The translations under genes and the position numbers were made by a program. The notes under the pieces were generated by a model. It did no database searches. It was not told the origin of the DNA and was given only the letters and a program-made list of their open reading frames with translations. This document shows positions 7,286 through 15,990 of a stretch of DNA of 64,000 nucleotides, piece by piece; positions within the stretch are counted from its first letter, which is position 1; each line of letters begins with the position of its first letter. The DNA comes from JBHOQS01 sp042408875 (GTDB taxonomy: Bacteria; Chloroflexota; UBA11872; JBHOQS01): contig JBHOQS010000022.1 of the NCBI GenBank assembly GCA_042408875.1, forward strand, positions 124,001-188,000, read 5' to 3'.

Positions 7286-8710
7286 TCAGCGCCGCTGGGC
7301 GAGCAGTGCGTTAGCCTTCTCTGTAGCCTCATCGAGGGCTGCGCGCGGGGCGCGGCGTCCCTCCAGCACAGCAATCAGTGCCTCTTCCAGGATAGGGCGC
7401 ACCTCCTGCCAGCCCGAGATGTTCGGCTCGGGGTGCGAGTACTGGATGAGCTCAAACGCCTGCTGTCCCTGTGGATCGCTCTCCCAGTGCTTCCGCAGCT
7501 CGGCAGACTGCGCCGCCGACTTGCGGATCGGCATGTACGACGACTTGATCGCCCATTCCACCGTCTGCTCACGCTCGGTGAACCAGCGGATGAACTCCCA
7601 GCCAGCAGCCTGCCGGAGAGGCGTGGACTTGAAGACCGCGACGTTGGCCCCGTACATGACGGTCCTGGGCTGCCGCGGGTCCACCTGGGGGATCATGCTG
7701 ATGCCCCACCGGAAGCGACTGCTGGCCTTCTCCATGTCAGCGCGGAAGAACGGCCTGCCCGTGCTCGACTGCATGGTGAGCACTGTCTTGCCCAGCGCGA
7801 AGTCGGTCTGGTACTGGTACGATCGGCCGGTGGAGTAGGCATAGCCGCGCCGCAGCAGGTCTGCCACGAACTCCAGGCTCTCCACCATACTCTTGTCGTT
7901 GAACTTCACCTTGGTGAAGTCACTGGTAAGCGGCGTTCCCCCACGTGAGAACATCCAGCCAACCATGGTCGAGGCCGAGACCGATACTGCCCAGCCGATC
8001 ACCCCTTCGCTGGGCGTGGACGGCACCGCCACGCCGGCCCGGCGGTACTGCTCGTCGCAGGAGGGGCAGGCCCCCAACTTACTCGCATCGCGCGTCGTCG
8101 CTGCGGCGGCCTGCCGGAACTGCTCCCAGGTCCAGAATGCGCCTGCGCGCGGCGGCTCGATCCCAGCCTCGCGCAGGGCATCCTGGTTGAAGTACAGCAC
8201 GAGCAGGCTCTTCGTGAAGGGGAAGCTGAGCATCTTGTTGCCGAACTGCGGGAAGCGGTTGGTCTCCCAGTAAGCCTCGAAGATATCCTCGCGGCTCTGC
8301 CGCGACATGGTCCGCTGGACATAGTCGTCCAGCGGGACCACGGCGTCGCCACGCATGAAGTCGGAGACCATGCTCTCGTACACCGTGGCCACGTCGGGTG
8401 GCGTGCCCGATGCCACGGCCACCATCGCCTTCTCATAGAGAGTGGAGTAATTGCCGGGCACCTCCTCCCTGACCGTGATCTGCTTCCCATTCGTGGCGTT
8501 GAAGCGCTCGATCAAGGCGCGAAACGCCACGCCGTTCGGGCCGCTCTGTACGTGCCAGAGCAGGATCTCCACCGGCCGGTCGAAGACATTCTCCGGCTGC
8601 TCCACCGTTGAGCGCACCTGTCCGCTGCACGCGGCGAGCACTGGAGCAGCGACTGCGCTCCCGACCGATTGTAAGAGGCTGCGACGTGTGCTCTTCGTAT
8701 TCATGGTCAT
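7286..8710 (-). CDS. Extracellular sugar-binding lipoprotein of an ABC importer
   Basis: The start at 8710 gives MTMNTKSTRRSLLQSVGSAV, a positively charged, Tat-like signal peptide ending in the lipobox VLAAC; Cys would be lipidated. The mature part is a family-1 solute-binding protein: EILLWHVQSGPNGVAFRALI, a TPPDVATVYESM loop and a C-terminal region with MPIRKSAAQSAELR. Length 474 aa is normal. No permease or ATPase genes adjoin it, so its membrane partners lie elsewhere. The neighbouring ROK kinase suggests sugar uptake. Substrate unknown. Confidence 0.88.
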   Translation of the reverse strand: MTMNTKSTRRSLLQSVGSAVAAPVLAACSGQVRSTVEQPENVFDRPVEILLWHVQSGPNGVAFRALIERFNATNGKQITVREEVPGNYSTLYEKAMVAVASGTPPDVATVYESMVSDFMRGDAVVPLDDYVQRTMSRQSREDIFEAYWETNRFPQFGNKMLSFPFTKSLLVLYFNQDALREAGIEPPRAGAFWTWEQFRQAAAATTRDASKLGACPSCDEQYRRAGVAVPSTPSEGVIGWAVSVSASTMVGWMFSRGGTPLTSDFTKVKFNDKSMVESLEFVADLLRRGYAYSTGRSYQYQTDFALGKTVLTMQSSTGRPFFRADMEKASSRFRWGISMIPQVDPRQPRTVMYGANVAVFKSTPLRQAAGWEFIRWFTEREQTVEWAIKSSYMPIRKSAAQSAELRKHWESDPQGQQAFELIQYSHPEPNISGWQEVRPILEEALIAVLEGRRAPRAALDEATEKANALLAQRR

Positions 8711-8915
8711 GCCCCCGCGCATCCAGCGCGCCTTTGTTCGGCGCGCTGGTCCATGCTGCGCCAGGTCACGCCCTTGGGCCGCCCGCGCACATTCTGCTTG
8801 CACTGAGGCGTCCATAGCAGCCTGCCATGGCCGCTTGCACCGTCCCTATCATACCGCACGCAACGCTGCGGCGGGTGCCCGCGCGGGCGCGGTGCCGGTA
8901 CGGTACAATGAGGGC

Positions 8916-8939
8916 GGCGCGAGGCAACGTCCTCGCGCC
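8916..8939 (+). promoter_or_regulatory. Promoter-proximal hairpin upstream of larB
   Basis: GGCGCGAGG, loop caacgt, CCTCGCGCC forms a perfect 9-bp stem. A TACAAT lies just before it at 8903-8908. No T-tract follows, so it is more likely a leader structure than a terminator. Confidence 0.4.
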
Positions 8940-9006
8940 TATCTGGGGCCATCCACCCTACCAGCCGTCTAAAGACCCTGGATAGCCGGAGGAAGCCAGT
9001 AGTCCG

Positions 9007-9786
9007 ATGCATGACATGCTCCTCCGCCGGCTGCTCGAAGACGTGCGAGCCGGCACGATCAGTACTGAAGCCGCCCTGGAGCGCCTGCGCTCCCTGCCCT
9101 TCGAGGACCTAGGCTTTGCCAAAGTTGACACTCATCGCTCCCTGCGCACTGGCTTTCCCGAGGTGATCTTCTGCCAGGGCAAGACCGCCGAGCAGATCGC
9201 GCACATCGCTGCGCGCATCGCCACCTCTGGATACAACGTGCTGGCCACGCGCGCCTGGCCGGAAGCATTCGACGCCGTGCGCGCCGTCCTGCCGGATGCG
9301 GTGTACCATCCCCAGGCCCGCATCATCGCCGTGCGCAGGCACCCGCCGCCGCCCACCACCGGCCTGGTGCTGGTGATTACCGCGGGCACATCTGACATTC
9401 CTATTGCGGAGGAGGCCGCGCTCACCGCCGAGATGGCCGGCTGCCCGGTCGAGCGGCTGTACGACGTCGGCGTAGCCGGAGTGCACCGGCTGCTGCACAA
9501 CACCTCGCTGCTGTGGGATGCGAACGTGGTGATCGTCGTGGCCGGGATGGAAGGTGCCCTGCCGAGCGTGGTCGCCGGCCTAGTGGACCGGCCGGTGATC
9601 GCTGTGCCGACGAGCGTCGGCTATGGGACATCGTTCCAGGGCTTGGCGCCGCTGCTGACCATGCTGAACTCCTGCGCGGTGGGCATCGCCGTGGTGAACA
9701 TCGACAACGGATTCGGCGCCGGCACGCTGGCAGCGATGATCAACCGCATGTGCGAGGAAGGCCCGCGCCGACCGGCCAGCCGCTAG
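9007..9786 (+). CDS. larB: LarB, pyridinium-3,5-biscarboxylic acid mononucleotide synthase
   Basis: The N-terminus (EDLGFAKVDTHRSLRTGFPEV) and central GLVLVITAGTSDIPIAEEA, then YDVGVAGVHRLL and VVAGMEGALPSVVAGL, are characteristic of LarB, whose C-terminal half is related to PurE. Known LarB enzymes carboxylate and hydrolyse nicotinic acid adenine dinucleotide as the first step of the nickel-pincer cofactor. LarC, LarE and a LarA racemase are not in the window, so pathway completeness cannot be judged. Length 259 aa is normal. A GGAGGAAG precedes the start. Confidence 0.93.
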   Translation: MHDMLLRRLLEDVRAGTISTEAALERLRSLPFEDLGFAKVDTHRSLRTGFPEVIFCQGKTAEQIAHIAARIATSGYNVLATRAWPEAFDAVRAVLPDAVYHPQARIIAVRRHPPPPTTGLVLVITAGTSDIPIAEEAALTAEMAGCPVERLYDVGVAGVHRLLHNTSLLWDANVVIVVAGMEGALPSVVAGLVDRPVIAVPTSVGYGTSFQGLAPLLTMLNSCAVGIAVVNIDNGFGAGTLAAMINRMCEEGPRRPASR

Positions 9787-10063
9787 CCGAACTCAGCGGG
9801 CTCAGCAGGGGTGGAAGCTGCCTCTGGCAGCTGTGAGTGACCGCACACTACCCACCGGTACGATCCACGTGCACCGGTGCTGCTCACGGCAGAGGCCAGC
9901 GGGCTCTCACATATACGGCTGCGACCCATCGTCTCGCAGCACTGGCAGGAAGCCTTTACAGTGTACAGATCGCTCGTGATAGTCCTGTCGGCCCTCGTAC
10001 TCGCCCGCGTCCCATTGCCGTCACAGAGGAGCTGGCTATAGTGCTGGCCAGGCGTGGCCCGCG

Positions 10064-11383
10064 TCAGCCAGGTGGCCTGGTCATACCCGAACGTGTCCGG
10101 CCCGCACGCCGCCAGGGTGGCGTTTGCGTTGGCCGGAGAGCTGACCGTGCCGCCGGCACGGCAGGCACGACGAACTGCCACACCGCCTCGATCGTGCGGC
10201 GGTTTGCCGCCGCGATGTCTTGGCGCGTCGGCTGCTCGCTCATCTCTGCGGGATCGTGGAGCAGCTCCGGCATCAGCCAGCGATCACGGGCACGGTAGCG
10301 GGCGACCCAGCCTACCGGGAGTCGTGTAGGGGCCTGCCGGCCGCTCATCTCAGCCCAGATGAGCGCCCACGAACGGGGGACCACCCGATAGATCGCGTAG
10401 CCGCCACCGCCCATGGCCAGCCAGCGTCCTGCGCAGAACGCATGCGCCAGATCGTGCACGAGCTCAGCCTGCCGCTCCAGCGAGCGCGTGGACACGCTCA
10501 GGTGGGTGAGGGGATCCCACTCGTGAGTGTCGCAGCCGTGCTGGCTCACAAGCAGGTCCGGCTGGAAGCGCTCCACCAGCGCCGGTACCAGCCTCTCGAT
10601 CGCCTCTAGCCACGAATCGTCGCGTGTCAATGGCTGCATGGGCACGTTGACAGCCGTACCGCGCCCCAGACCGTGGCCAGTCTCGCTCACATCCCCGGTG
10701 CCCGGAAAGAGATACCGCCCTGTCTCGTGGAACGACACGGTCAGCACCCGCGGATCGTCCGCGAAGGCAGCCTCTACGCCGTCCCCGTGGTGCGCATCAA
10801 AGTCGAGATACACCACCCGCGCGCCATACTCGTGCACCGCCGCGGCAACCGCGAGCGCGGCGTCATTGTAGATACAAAAGCCGGACGCGCGGGCGCGGTG
10901 CGCATGGTGCAGCCCGCCGGCGGGATGAAACGCGTGGTCACAGCGGCCTTCCAGGATCTCGCGCACGGCGACGATCGCGGCACCGGCCACCAGCGCGGCC
11001 GCTTCGTGCATGCCGGGGAAGGCCGGCGTATCGCCTGGGCCAACGCCGTAGCGTTCGGCTTCGCCGCGCGGGACATCGGGTGCCCACAGGCTGAACCGCT
11101 TGATCGCCTCCACGTAGGCGCGGTCGTGTACCAGCAGGAGCTCACCCTCGGTAGCCGGCCGCGGCGTGAGCAGTTCACCCGGCCCGGGGGCGATCCCGAG
11201 CTCCTGCATGAGCTCGAGGGCAACCTGCGCCCGCTCAGGGCGCAACGGGTGTTCTGGGCCCAGGTCGTACTCCAGGAGCCCGTCACTATAGACCAGCCGC
11301 GCGCGGCAGCGTGCCACGCCCCCAGGTCGGCCGTCGGTACTTCTCGGCGGTGTCATGTCCTGATCGTTGTGCTTCATGTGCAT
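10064..11383 (-). CDS. acuC: AcuC-type histone-deacetylase-family hydrolase
   Basis: The arginase/deacetylase-fold protein carries the class signature: YSDGLLEYDLGPEHPLRPER near the start, HPAGGLHHAHR with the catalytic-site histidines, YLDFDAHHGDGVE with metal-binding Asp and His, and LLVSQHGCDTHEWDPL with the second metal Asp. In Bacillus, AcuC deacetylates acetyl-CoA synthetase; here the substrate is unknown. Length 439 aa, with a basic C-terminal tail about 30-50 residues longer than usual. The start at 11383 lies 4 nt after the stop of the STAND gene, suggesting translational coupling; ATG 11377 and 11356 are alternatives. Confidence 0.88.
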   Translation of the reverse strand: MHMKHNDQDMTPPRSTDGRPGGVARCRARLVYSDGLLEYDLGPEHPLRPERAQVALELMQELGIAPGPGELLTPRPATEGELLLVHDRAYVEAIKRFSLWAPDVPRGEAERYGVGPGDTPAFPGMHEAAALVAGAAIVAVREILEGRCDHAFHPAGGLHHAHRARASGFCIYNDAALAVAAAVHEYGARVVYLDFDAHHGDGVEAAFADDPRVLTVSFHETGRYLFPGTGDVSETGHGLGRGTAVNVPMQPLTRDDSWLEAIERLVPALVERFQPDLLVSQHGCDTHEWDPLTHLSVSTRSLERQAELVHDLAHAFCAGRWLAMGGGGYAIYRVVPRSWALIWAEMSGRQAPTRLPVGWVARYRARDRWLMPELLHDPAEMSEQPTRQDIAAANRRTIEAVWQFVVPAVPAARSALRPTQTPPWRRAGRTRSGMTRPPG

Positions 11384-11387
11384 ACTC

Positions 11388-14207
11388 TTATCCGTCGATA
11401 TGCTCGGGTCCCTGCGCCAGCGCGTAGGCGACCGCCTGCTCCAACGGCAGGGCCCGTCCGGTGCTCCAGGCCGCGGTCCAGGTCGCGCCGTCCAGGGCGG
11501 CCCGTGCCATCGCAAGCGCGCGCTCGTAATAGGCCCGGTCGATCGGCAGCAACGGAGCACCGATAGCTTCGCGCACTGCTTCGGCCGCGCCCCAGAGCTT
11601 TGCCGACCGCTGGAAGCCTCCTCGCGATGCAGCGACCGCACCGAGGCCCATGAACAGCGCGGCGATATTGTCGTCATCCCGAACTTCCCAGAAGAGCTGG
11701 AGGCTCTCCCGCAGTAACGGCGCCGCGGTCTCGTACGCTTCCTGATGCAACGCCACCAGCGCCAGATTACTCAACGCCAGCGCCATGCCTCGCCGGTCGA
11801 CCTGCGCCCGCACGTAGGCCAGGTTCTCGCCGAAGGCGCGCTGCGCTGCGAGATAATCGCCCTGGCACAGTGCGACCAGACCAAGATTGTTGCGCGGCCC
11901 GACCATCCCGGCCTGATCGCCGAGCCCCTGCCGGACCGCGATGCTCTCTTCCAGGAGCGCCCGCGCCTGCGGATAGTGCTCTTGCAGCAGCGCCAGGATG
12001 CCCAGGTTGTTGAGTGCCGCAGCCATCTCCGGCTTGTTCCCCAACTCCCGCTGAATGGCTAGGCTCTCGCGCAGAAGTACCTCGCTGCGGGTGTAATCAC
12101 CCTGCGGACGGGCAAGGATGCCGGCGGCAAGCAGCGCACGGGCGCGCTCGGCCGTGTACCCCTGGGCGCCGGGCAGGGCGAGCACCTGCTCGAGCCACTG
12201 GCGGCCCTCGCGAAAGTGGCTGCGAACCAGCCAAAAACGCCGCAGCGCAGCGGCAAGCCGGAGCCCCAGCTGCGTTGGAGACAAGACAGAGGCGGCTGGC
12301 TGGGCGGCAGTGTCCAGCTCATCCTCCCGGCCTCCCTGCGCTGCTGCATCCGTGGCGGTCTGAAGGCACCAGGCCAGTGCTGCCCGCAGGTTATCGTGCT
12401 CCTGTTCCAGCCGGTCAAGCCAGGCAGGCTCCTGCGGACCGGGCATCTGGCGGTCCGCTTCCTCGGCCACGGCCAGATAGTAGGCCGCATGGGCGCGACC
12501 GGCTGCCACCGCCTCCCCTGCTGCGTCCAGCCGTTCCAGGCCGAATTCACGGATCGTTGCCAGCATAGAGAACCGCGGCTCACCATCCAGGCTCGGACTG
12601 TCTGCATCGTGTTGCAGCAGGCTCTTGGCCAGCAACGACTCGATGCCGTCCAGTAGATCAATGCTCAGGGGTGGCAGGCGCATAGCTCCGGGCGACCCTC
12701 CCTCTGTCGCTATGTGATTCCCCTGGCACACCGCCTCCGCAGCATGAAGCGTGCAGCCCCCGGCGAAGACGGCCAGCCGCCGGAAGAGCGCCTGTTCGGG
12801 CTGGGAGAGCAGGTCATAGCTCCAGGCGATGGCCGCCCGCATGGTCTGCTGCCGCGCCGGCAGGTCCCGCGCCCCACCCGTGAGCAGCGGCAAGCGCCGC
12901 TCCAGCCGCGCCAGCAGTGCCTGCGGGGTGAACATCCGGCACCGCGCCGCCGCCAGCTCGATCGCCAGCGGGAGACCATCCAGCCGTCGGCAGATCTCCG
13001 CCACGGCCCCGGCATTCTCTGAGGTCAAGGTGAAGTCCGGCCGCACCTCTCGCACCCGCTGTACGAAGAGCGCCACCGCCGCGGACTGCGCCAGAACATC
13101 GAGCTGTGCGACCGGATCACGTGCCAGCGCACTGCGCTCAGGGAGCGGAAGCGGCTGTACGCTGAGCTCGTGCTCGCCGCGCACGCGCAGGGCGGTGCGA
13201 CTGGTGGCCAGCACCTTCAGGCCTGGGCACGTCTCGAGGAGCTCAATTACCTGTGGCGCCGCATCCACCACCTGCTCGAAGTTGTCGAGCACGAGCAACA
13301 GATGCCGGTCGCGCAAGAAATCTTTCAGGCTTGTGGCCACCGGCTGCGTGGCGCTCTCCCGTACTCCCAGCGCCTGGGCGATCGCCAGCAGGACATGGCC
13401 CGGATCCCGCACGGCCGCCAGGGGCACGAAGACCACACCGTCGCGGAACCGCGTCCGGAGGCGGCCAGCCGCCTCCAGGGCCAGCCGGGTCTTGCCTGTC
13501 CCGCCGGGCCCGGTGAGGGTCACCAGGCCGGCCGTCTCATCCAGCAGGCGCTCTTGCATCTGCTGGAGCTCCTGCTCGCGTCCGACCAACCGCGAGCGTG
13601 GCACGGGCAGCGGCGCAGGAAGCTGCGCTGGCGCGCTCTGCTGCACTGCCAGCTGCGCAGCAAGCTGGCCCAGCTCAAAGCGCTCGGTCAGCACTAGCGC
13701 CAGGTCGTTCTCCAGCAGCTCGCGCAGCTCCTCCGGAGTGGCAAAAGAGCGATAGGACGCCGTGTCGTCCGCCCGGATCCGCTCCAGCAGCTCGCGCAGC
13801 CGGGGCTCCTGCTCCGGGGCCGGGCGCTTCAGGTAGATTAGCCGCGGCAAGCCGGCCGAGAGCAGGTACTCATCCTCCAGGCCCGAGATGGTCATCTCGG
13901 GCGCCACCCAGCCATAGCGCTGCCAGTAGATGCCCACGAAGAGGTCGCTCTGGGCCAGGTAGGCCCGATAGAGGTCCCGTGGGGGATGGGGGCGGGCGCC
14001 CAGCTCGAACATGACGGGAGCCAGGCGCAGGCGCAGCACGGCCTCGCGGGCGGCGGCACGTTCGGGCGCCAGCTCCTGCAAGGTCGAGCTGATGAACACG
14101 CGCAGGCGGCGGTCCGGCGTGCGGATCACCCGCGGCGTCTGGGAGAGCTGTGGCCATGAAGAGGGCTCAGCAGGTGGCGGGGGTGGCTGTTGGCTGGACA
14201 TGGACAT
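11388..14207 (-). CDS. STAND NTPase: DUF4062 + NB-ARC-type ATPase + TPR array
   Basis: Length 939 aa. Residues about 35-140 form a DUF4062 domain (LRVFISSTLQELAPERAAA, LFVGIYWQRYGWV), related to TIR-like folds. From about 205 a signalling ATPase follows: SRLVGREQEL, Walker A LTGPGGTGKTRLALEA (about 230), Walker B LLLVLDNFEQV, and the arginine sensor LATSRTALRVRGEHEL, as in AfsR/LuxR-type STAND regulators. The C-terminal third is TPR repeats (ALNNLGILALLQEHYPQAR and similar). There is no DNA-binding domain. Such proteins are sensors or immunity-type switches. AGGAG 7 nt before 14207 fixes the start. It is coupled to the AcuC gene downstream. Confidence 0.87.
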   Translation of the reverse strand: MSMSSQQPPPPPAEPSSWPQLSQTPRVIRTPDRRLRVFISSTLQELAPERAAAREAVLRLRLAPVMFELGARPHPPRDLYRAYLAQSDLFVGIYWQRYGWVAPEMTISGLEDEYLLSAGLPRLIYLKRPAPEQEPRLRELLERIRADDTASYRSFATPEELRELLENDLALVLTERFELGQLAAQLAVQQSAPAQLPAPLPVPRSRLVGREQELQQMQERLLDETAGLVTLTGPGGTGKTRLALEAAGRLRTRFRDGVVFVPLAAVRDPGHVLLAIAQALGVRESATQPVATSLKDFLRDRHLLLVLDNFEQVVDAAPQVIELLETCPGLKVLATSRTALRVRGEHELSVQPLPLPERSALARDPVAQLDVLAQSAAVALFVQRVREVRPDFTLTSENAGAVAEICRRLDGLPLAIELAAARCRMFTPQALLARLERRLPLLTGGARDLPARQQTMRAAIAWSYDLLSQPEQALFRRLAVFAGGCTLHAAEAVCQGNHIATEGGSPGAMRLPPLSIDLLDGIESLLAKSLLQHDADSPSLDGEPRFSMLATIREFGLERLDAAGEAVAAGRAHAAYYLAVAEEADRQMPGPQEPAWLDRLEQEHDNLRAALAWCLQTATDAAAQGGREDELDTAAQPAASVLSPTQLGLRLAAALRRFWLVRSHFREGRQWLEQVLALPGAQGYTAERARALLAAGILARPQGDYTRSEVLLRESLAIQRELGNKPEMAAALNNLGILALLQEHYPQARALLEESIAVRQGLGDQAGMVGPRNNLGLVALCQGDYLAAQRAFGENLAYVRAQVDRRGMALALSNLALVALHQEAYETAAPLLRESLQLFWEVRDDDNIAALFMGLGAVAASRGGFQRSAKLWGAAEAVREAIGAPLLPIDRAYYERALAMARAALDGATWTAAWSTGRALPLEQAVAYALAQGPEHIDG

Positions 14208-14320
14208 CCCTATGCTCCTGCGCCGCACTCCTGCTGGCTGGGGAGAGCGGCAGCGGCTGTGCACCGAGCAGGTCACCCCATGGTGACACCGCGCCCAGGC
14301 GCGCGCATAATTGTATCAGT

Positions 14321-14358
14321 TAGCTAGGAGACATAGTGGTAGCTAGGAGACATAGTGG
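14321..14358. repeat. Exact 19-bp tandem direct repeat upstream of pfk
   Basis: tagctaggagacatagtgg is present at 14321-14339 and 14340-14358. It lies between the divergent STAND and phosphofructokinase genes and ends 17 bp before the pfk start. It may be an operator pair or a slippage duplication. Confidence 0.85.
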
Positions 14359-14375
14359 CAGGAAGGTCGGATGGC

Positions 14376-15356
14376 ATGGGCGCTCTACGGCGGATCGCCG
14401 TGTTGACGAGCGGGGGCGATGCTCCTGGCATGAATGCAGCCGTTCGGGCGGTGGTACGCTGCGCCGTCGCCAGCGGACTGGAAGTGCTCGGTGTCCGCAA
14501 CGGGTTTGCTGGCCTGGTTGCCGGCGACTTTACACCGCTGACCGTGCGCAGTGTCGGCGGGATCATGCAGCAGGGCGGTACGATCCTGGGCAGCGCGCGC
14601 TGTCCAGAGTTCGCCACCACTCCAGTGCAGCGCTCCGCCCTCGAGCAGCTTGCTGCGCACGCAGTCGATGGACTGGTGGTCATTGGGGGCAATGGGTCAC
14701 AGCAGGGCTCGGCAGCGCTGGCACGGCACGGTTTCCCGGTAGTCGGCGTCGCCTCGACGATCGACAACGACCTTGCTGGCACGGATATTACGATCGGCGC
14801 CACGACCGCGCTGGATGTGGCCCTTGAGGCGATCGACCGCCTGCGCGCCACGGCATCGGCAATGCGTCGCGCCTTCCTGGTCGAGGTGATGGGGCGCCGG
14901 TGTGGCTACCTCGCCCTGATGGCAGCACTGGCCGGAGGCGCCGAGGCGGTGGTGCTCCCCGAATTCGAGGTCGACCCCGAGGACGTGGCCCGTGCGCTCC
15001 AAGAGGCCCAGATGCGCGGCAAGAGCCACGCGATTGTGGTTGTAGCCGAGGGTGCGCGGTACAACGCTACTGCTATTGCCGAGCACTTCAAGGCACATCG
15101 TGACCGTATCGGGTTTGAGGTGCGTGTAACGATCCTCGGCCACGTCCAGCGCGGCGCCGCACCGAACGCCTTCGACCGCATCCTCGCCAGCCAGCTCGGT
15201 GCGGCGGCCGCGGACACACTGGCGCGGGGGGAACACGGCGTGCTGATTGGCCTGCGCCAGGGCCGGGTCTGCGCGACTCCCCTACACGAGATCGCGGGAG
15301 TGCAAAAGCCACTTGATCCCGCCCTCTACCAGCTCGTGCACGTGCTGGCGATGTAG
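14376..15356 (+). CDS. pfkA: 6-phosphofructokinase
   Basis: Classic PfkA motifs are present in order: LTSGGDAPGMNAAVR (nucleotide site), QQGGTILGSARC, VIGGNGSQQGS, ASTIDNDLAGTD (catalytic Asp of TIDND), EVMGRRCGYLA, and TILGHVQRGAAPNAFDR (effector/substrate Arg). It converts fructose-6-phosphate to the 1,6-bisphosphate in glycolysis. The Asp of the usual GGDGS that helps hold Mg is Asn here (GGNGS), while the following Gly typical of ATP-dependent enzymes is kept. ATG 14376 is preferred over GTG 14355 because GGAAGG lies at suitable distance. Length 326 aa. Confidence 0.93.
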   Translation: MGALRRIAVLTSGGDAPGMNAAVRAVVRCAVASGLEVLGVRNGFAGLVAGDFTPLTVRSVGGIMQQGGTILGSARCPEFATTPVQRSALEQLAAHAVDGLVVIGGNGSQQGSAALARHGFPVVGVASTIDNDLAGTDITIGATTALDVALEAIDRLRATASAMRRAFLVEVMGRRCGYLALMAALAGGAEAVVLPEFEVDPEDVARALQEAQMRGKSHAIVVVAEGARYNATAIAEHFKAHRDRIGFEVRVTILGHVQRGAAPNAFDRILASQLGAAAADTLARGEHGVLIGLRQGRVCATPLHEIAGVQKPLDPALYQLVHVLAM

Positions 15357-15362
15357 CTCATG

Positions 15363-15533
15363 TCAGGCTCCACCCGGCCTGGTGGCAGCAGGGTGGCCCT
15401 TCGGCAGCCAGATCATGCCGGTCACAGCTTTCGCCGGCCGGTCCGCCTCAACCCGCAGGCCGCACTCACCACCGGTTTTCGCTAAGCGCGGTTCGTTCAA
15501 GCCGCAGCGCGAGCGTACCCCTTCCAGCACCAT
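15363..15533 (-). CDS. Possible small protein (56 aa), unknown
   Basis: A single open frame reads MVLEGVRSRCGLNEP, then KTGGECGLRVEADRPAKA and ends VTGMIWLPKGHPAATRPGGA. It converges on the pfk stop with a 6-bp gap and fills an otherwise empty 324-bp interval. A GGAG lies very close to the ATG. Two Cys and no membrane segment are present. I do not recognise the family. It could be a chance frame. Confidence 0.3.
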   Translation of the reverse strand: MVLEGVRSRCGLNEPRLAKTGGECGLRVEADRPAKAVTGMIWLPKGHPAATRPGGA

Positions 15534-15680
15534 CGCTCCGTACTAGGGATTTTCCCTGATGGCAGCGCTGTGCCGGGGAGGTAAGCTAAGGCTGGAGTAG
15601 TGTGGTACGGTCGAGCAGCTCCCCACGAGCAGGGGCGCCTGCCATATTGCGGCAAGCCGCCCGGCCAGGAGGTACGGATC

Positions 15681-15956
15681 ATGTCTCTGTTGCTGCTTGA
15701 CGAGGATACGCTCAGGCAGGCCCTCAGCGAGGCGTTGCCCGCCCTCTCCGCGGAGGGGGTGGATCGGGTCGTCGCCAGGCTGAGCAGCCTTGCGGAGGAG
15801 TGGGACGAGGTCGATCCACTGTCCGGCGAGATGGGGCTGGCGTTCTCGGTGCAATGCCTGTCGCTCTGTCCCGTGGCACAGGATTTCCTCAACGGCACCC
15901 ACAACTATCGCGTGCTCCGGCGGCGCGCCGCCGGCATGCTTGCCGCGGCGGCCTGA
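15681..15956 (+). CDS. Small protein of unknown function (91 aa)
   Basis: ATG 15681 follows a strong caggaggt site at good spacing. The product begins MSLLLLDEDTLRQALSEA and is acidic and helical, with two Cys at about residues 62 and 65 (CLSLCPVAQDF), then NGTHNYRVLRRRAAGMLAA. No signal peptide. It lies 34 bp upstream of a histidine kinase gene in the same direction, so the two may be co-transcribed. Family not recognised. Confidence 0.7.
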   Translation: MSLLLLDEDTLRQALSEALPALSAEGVDRVVARLSSLAEEWDEVDPLSGEMGLAFSVQCLSLCPVAQDFLNGTHNYRVLRRRAAGMLAAAA

Positions 15957-15990
15957 GGCCGGTCCAGCAGTACGCAAAGCAGGGGGCTCT

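Noticed and set aside
9787..10063. Additional gene between larB and acuC
   Set aside because: The short frames found have no start signals and match no family; the 277-bp gap is likely a convergent intergenic region.
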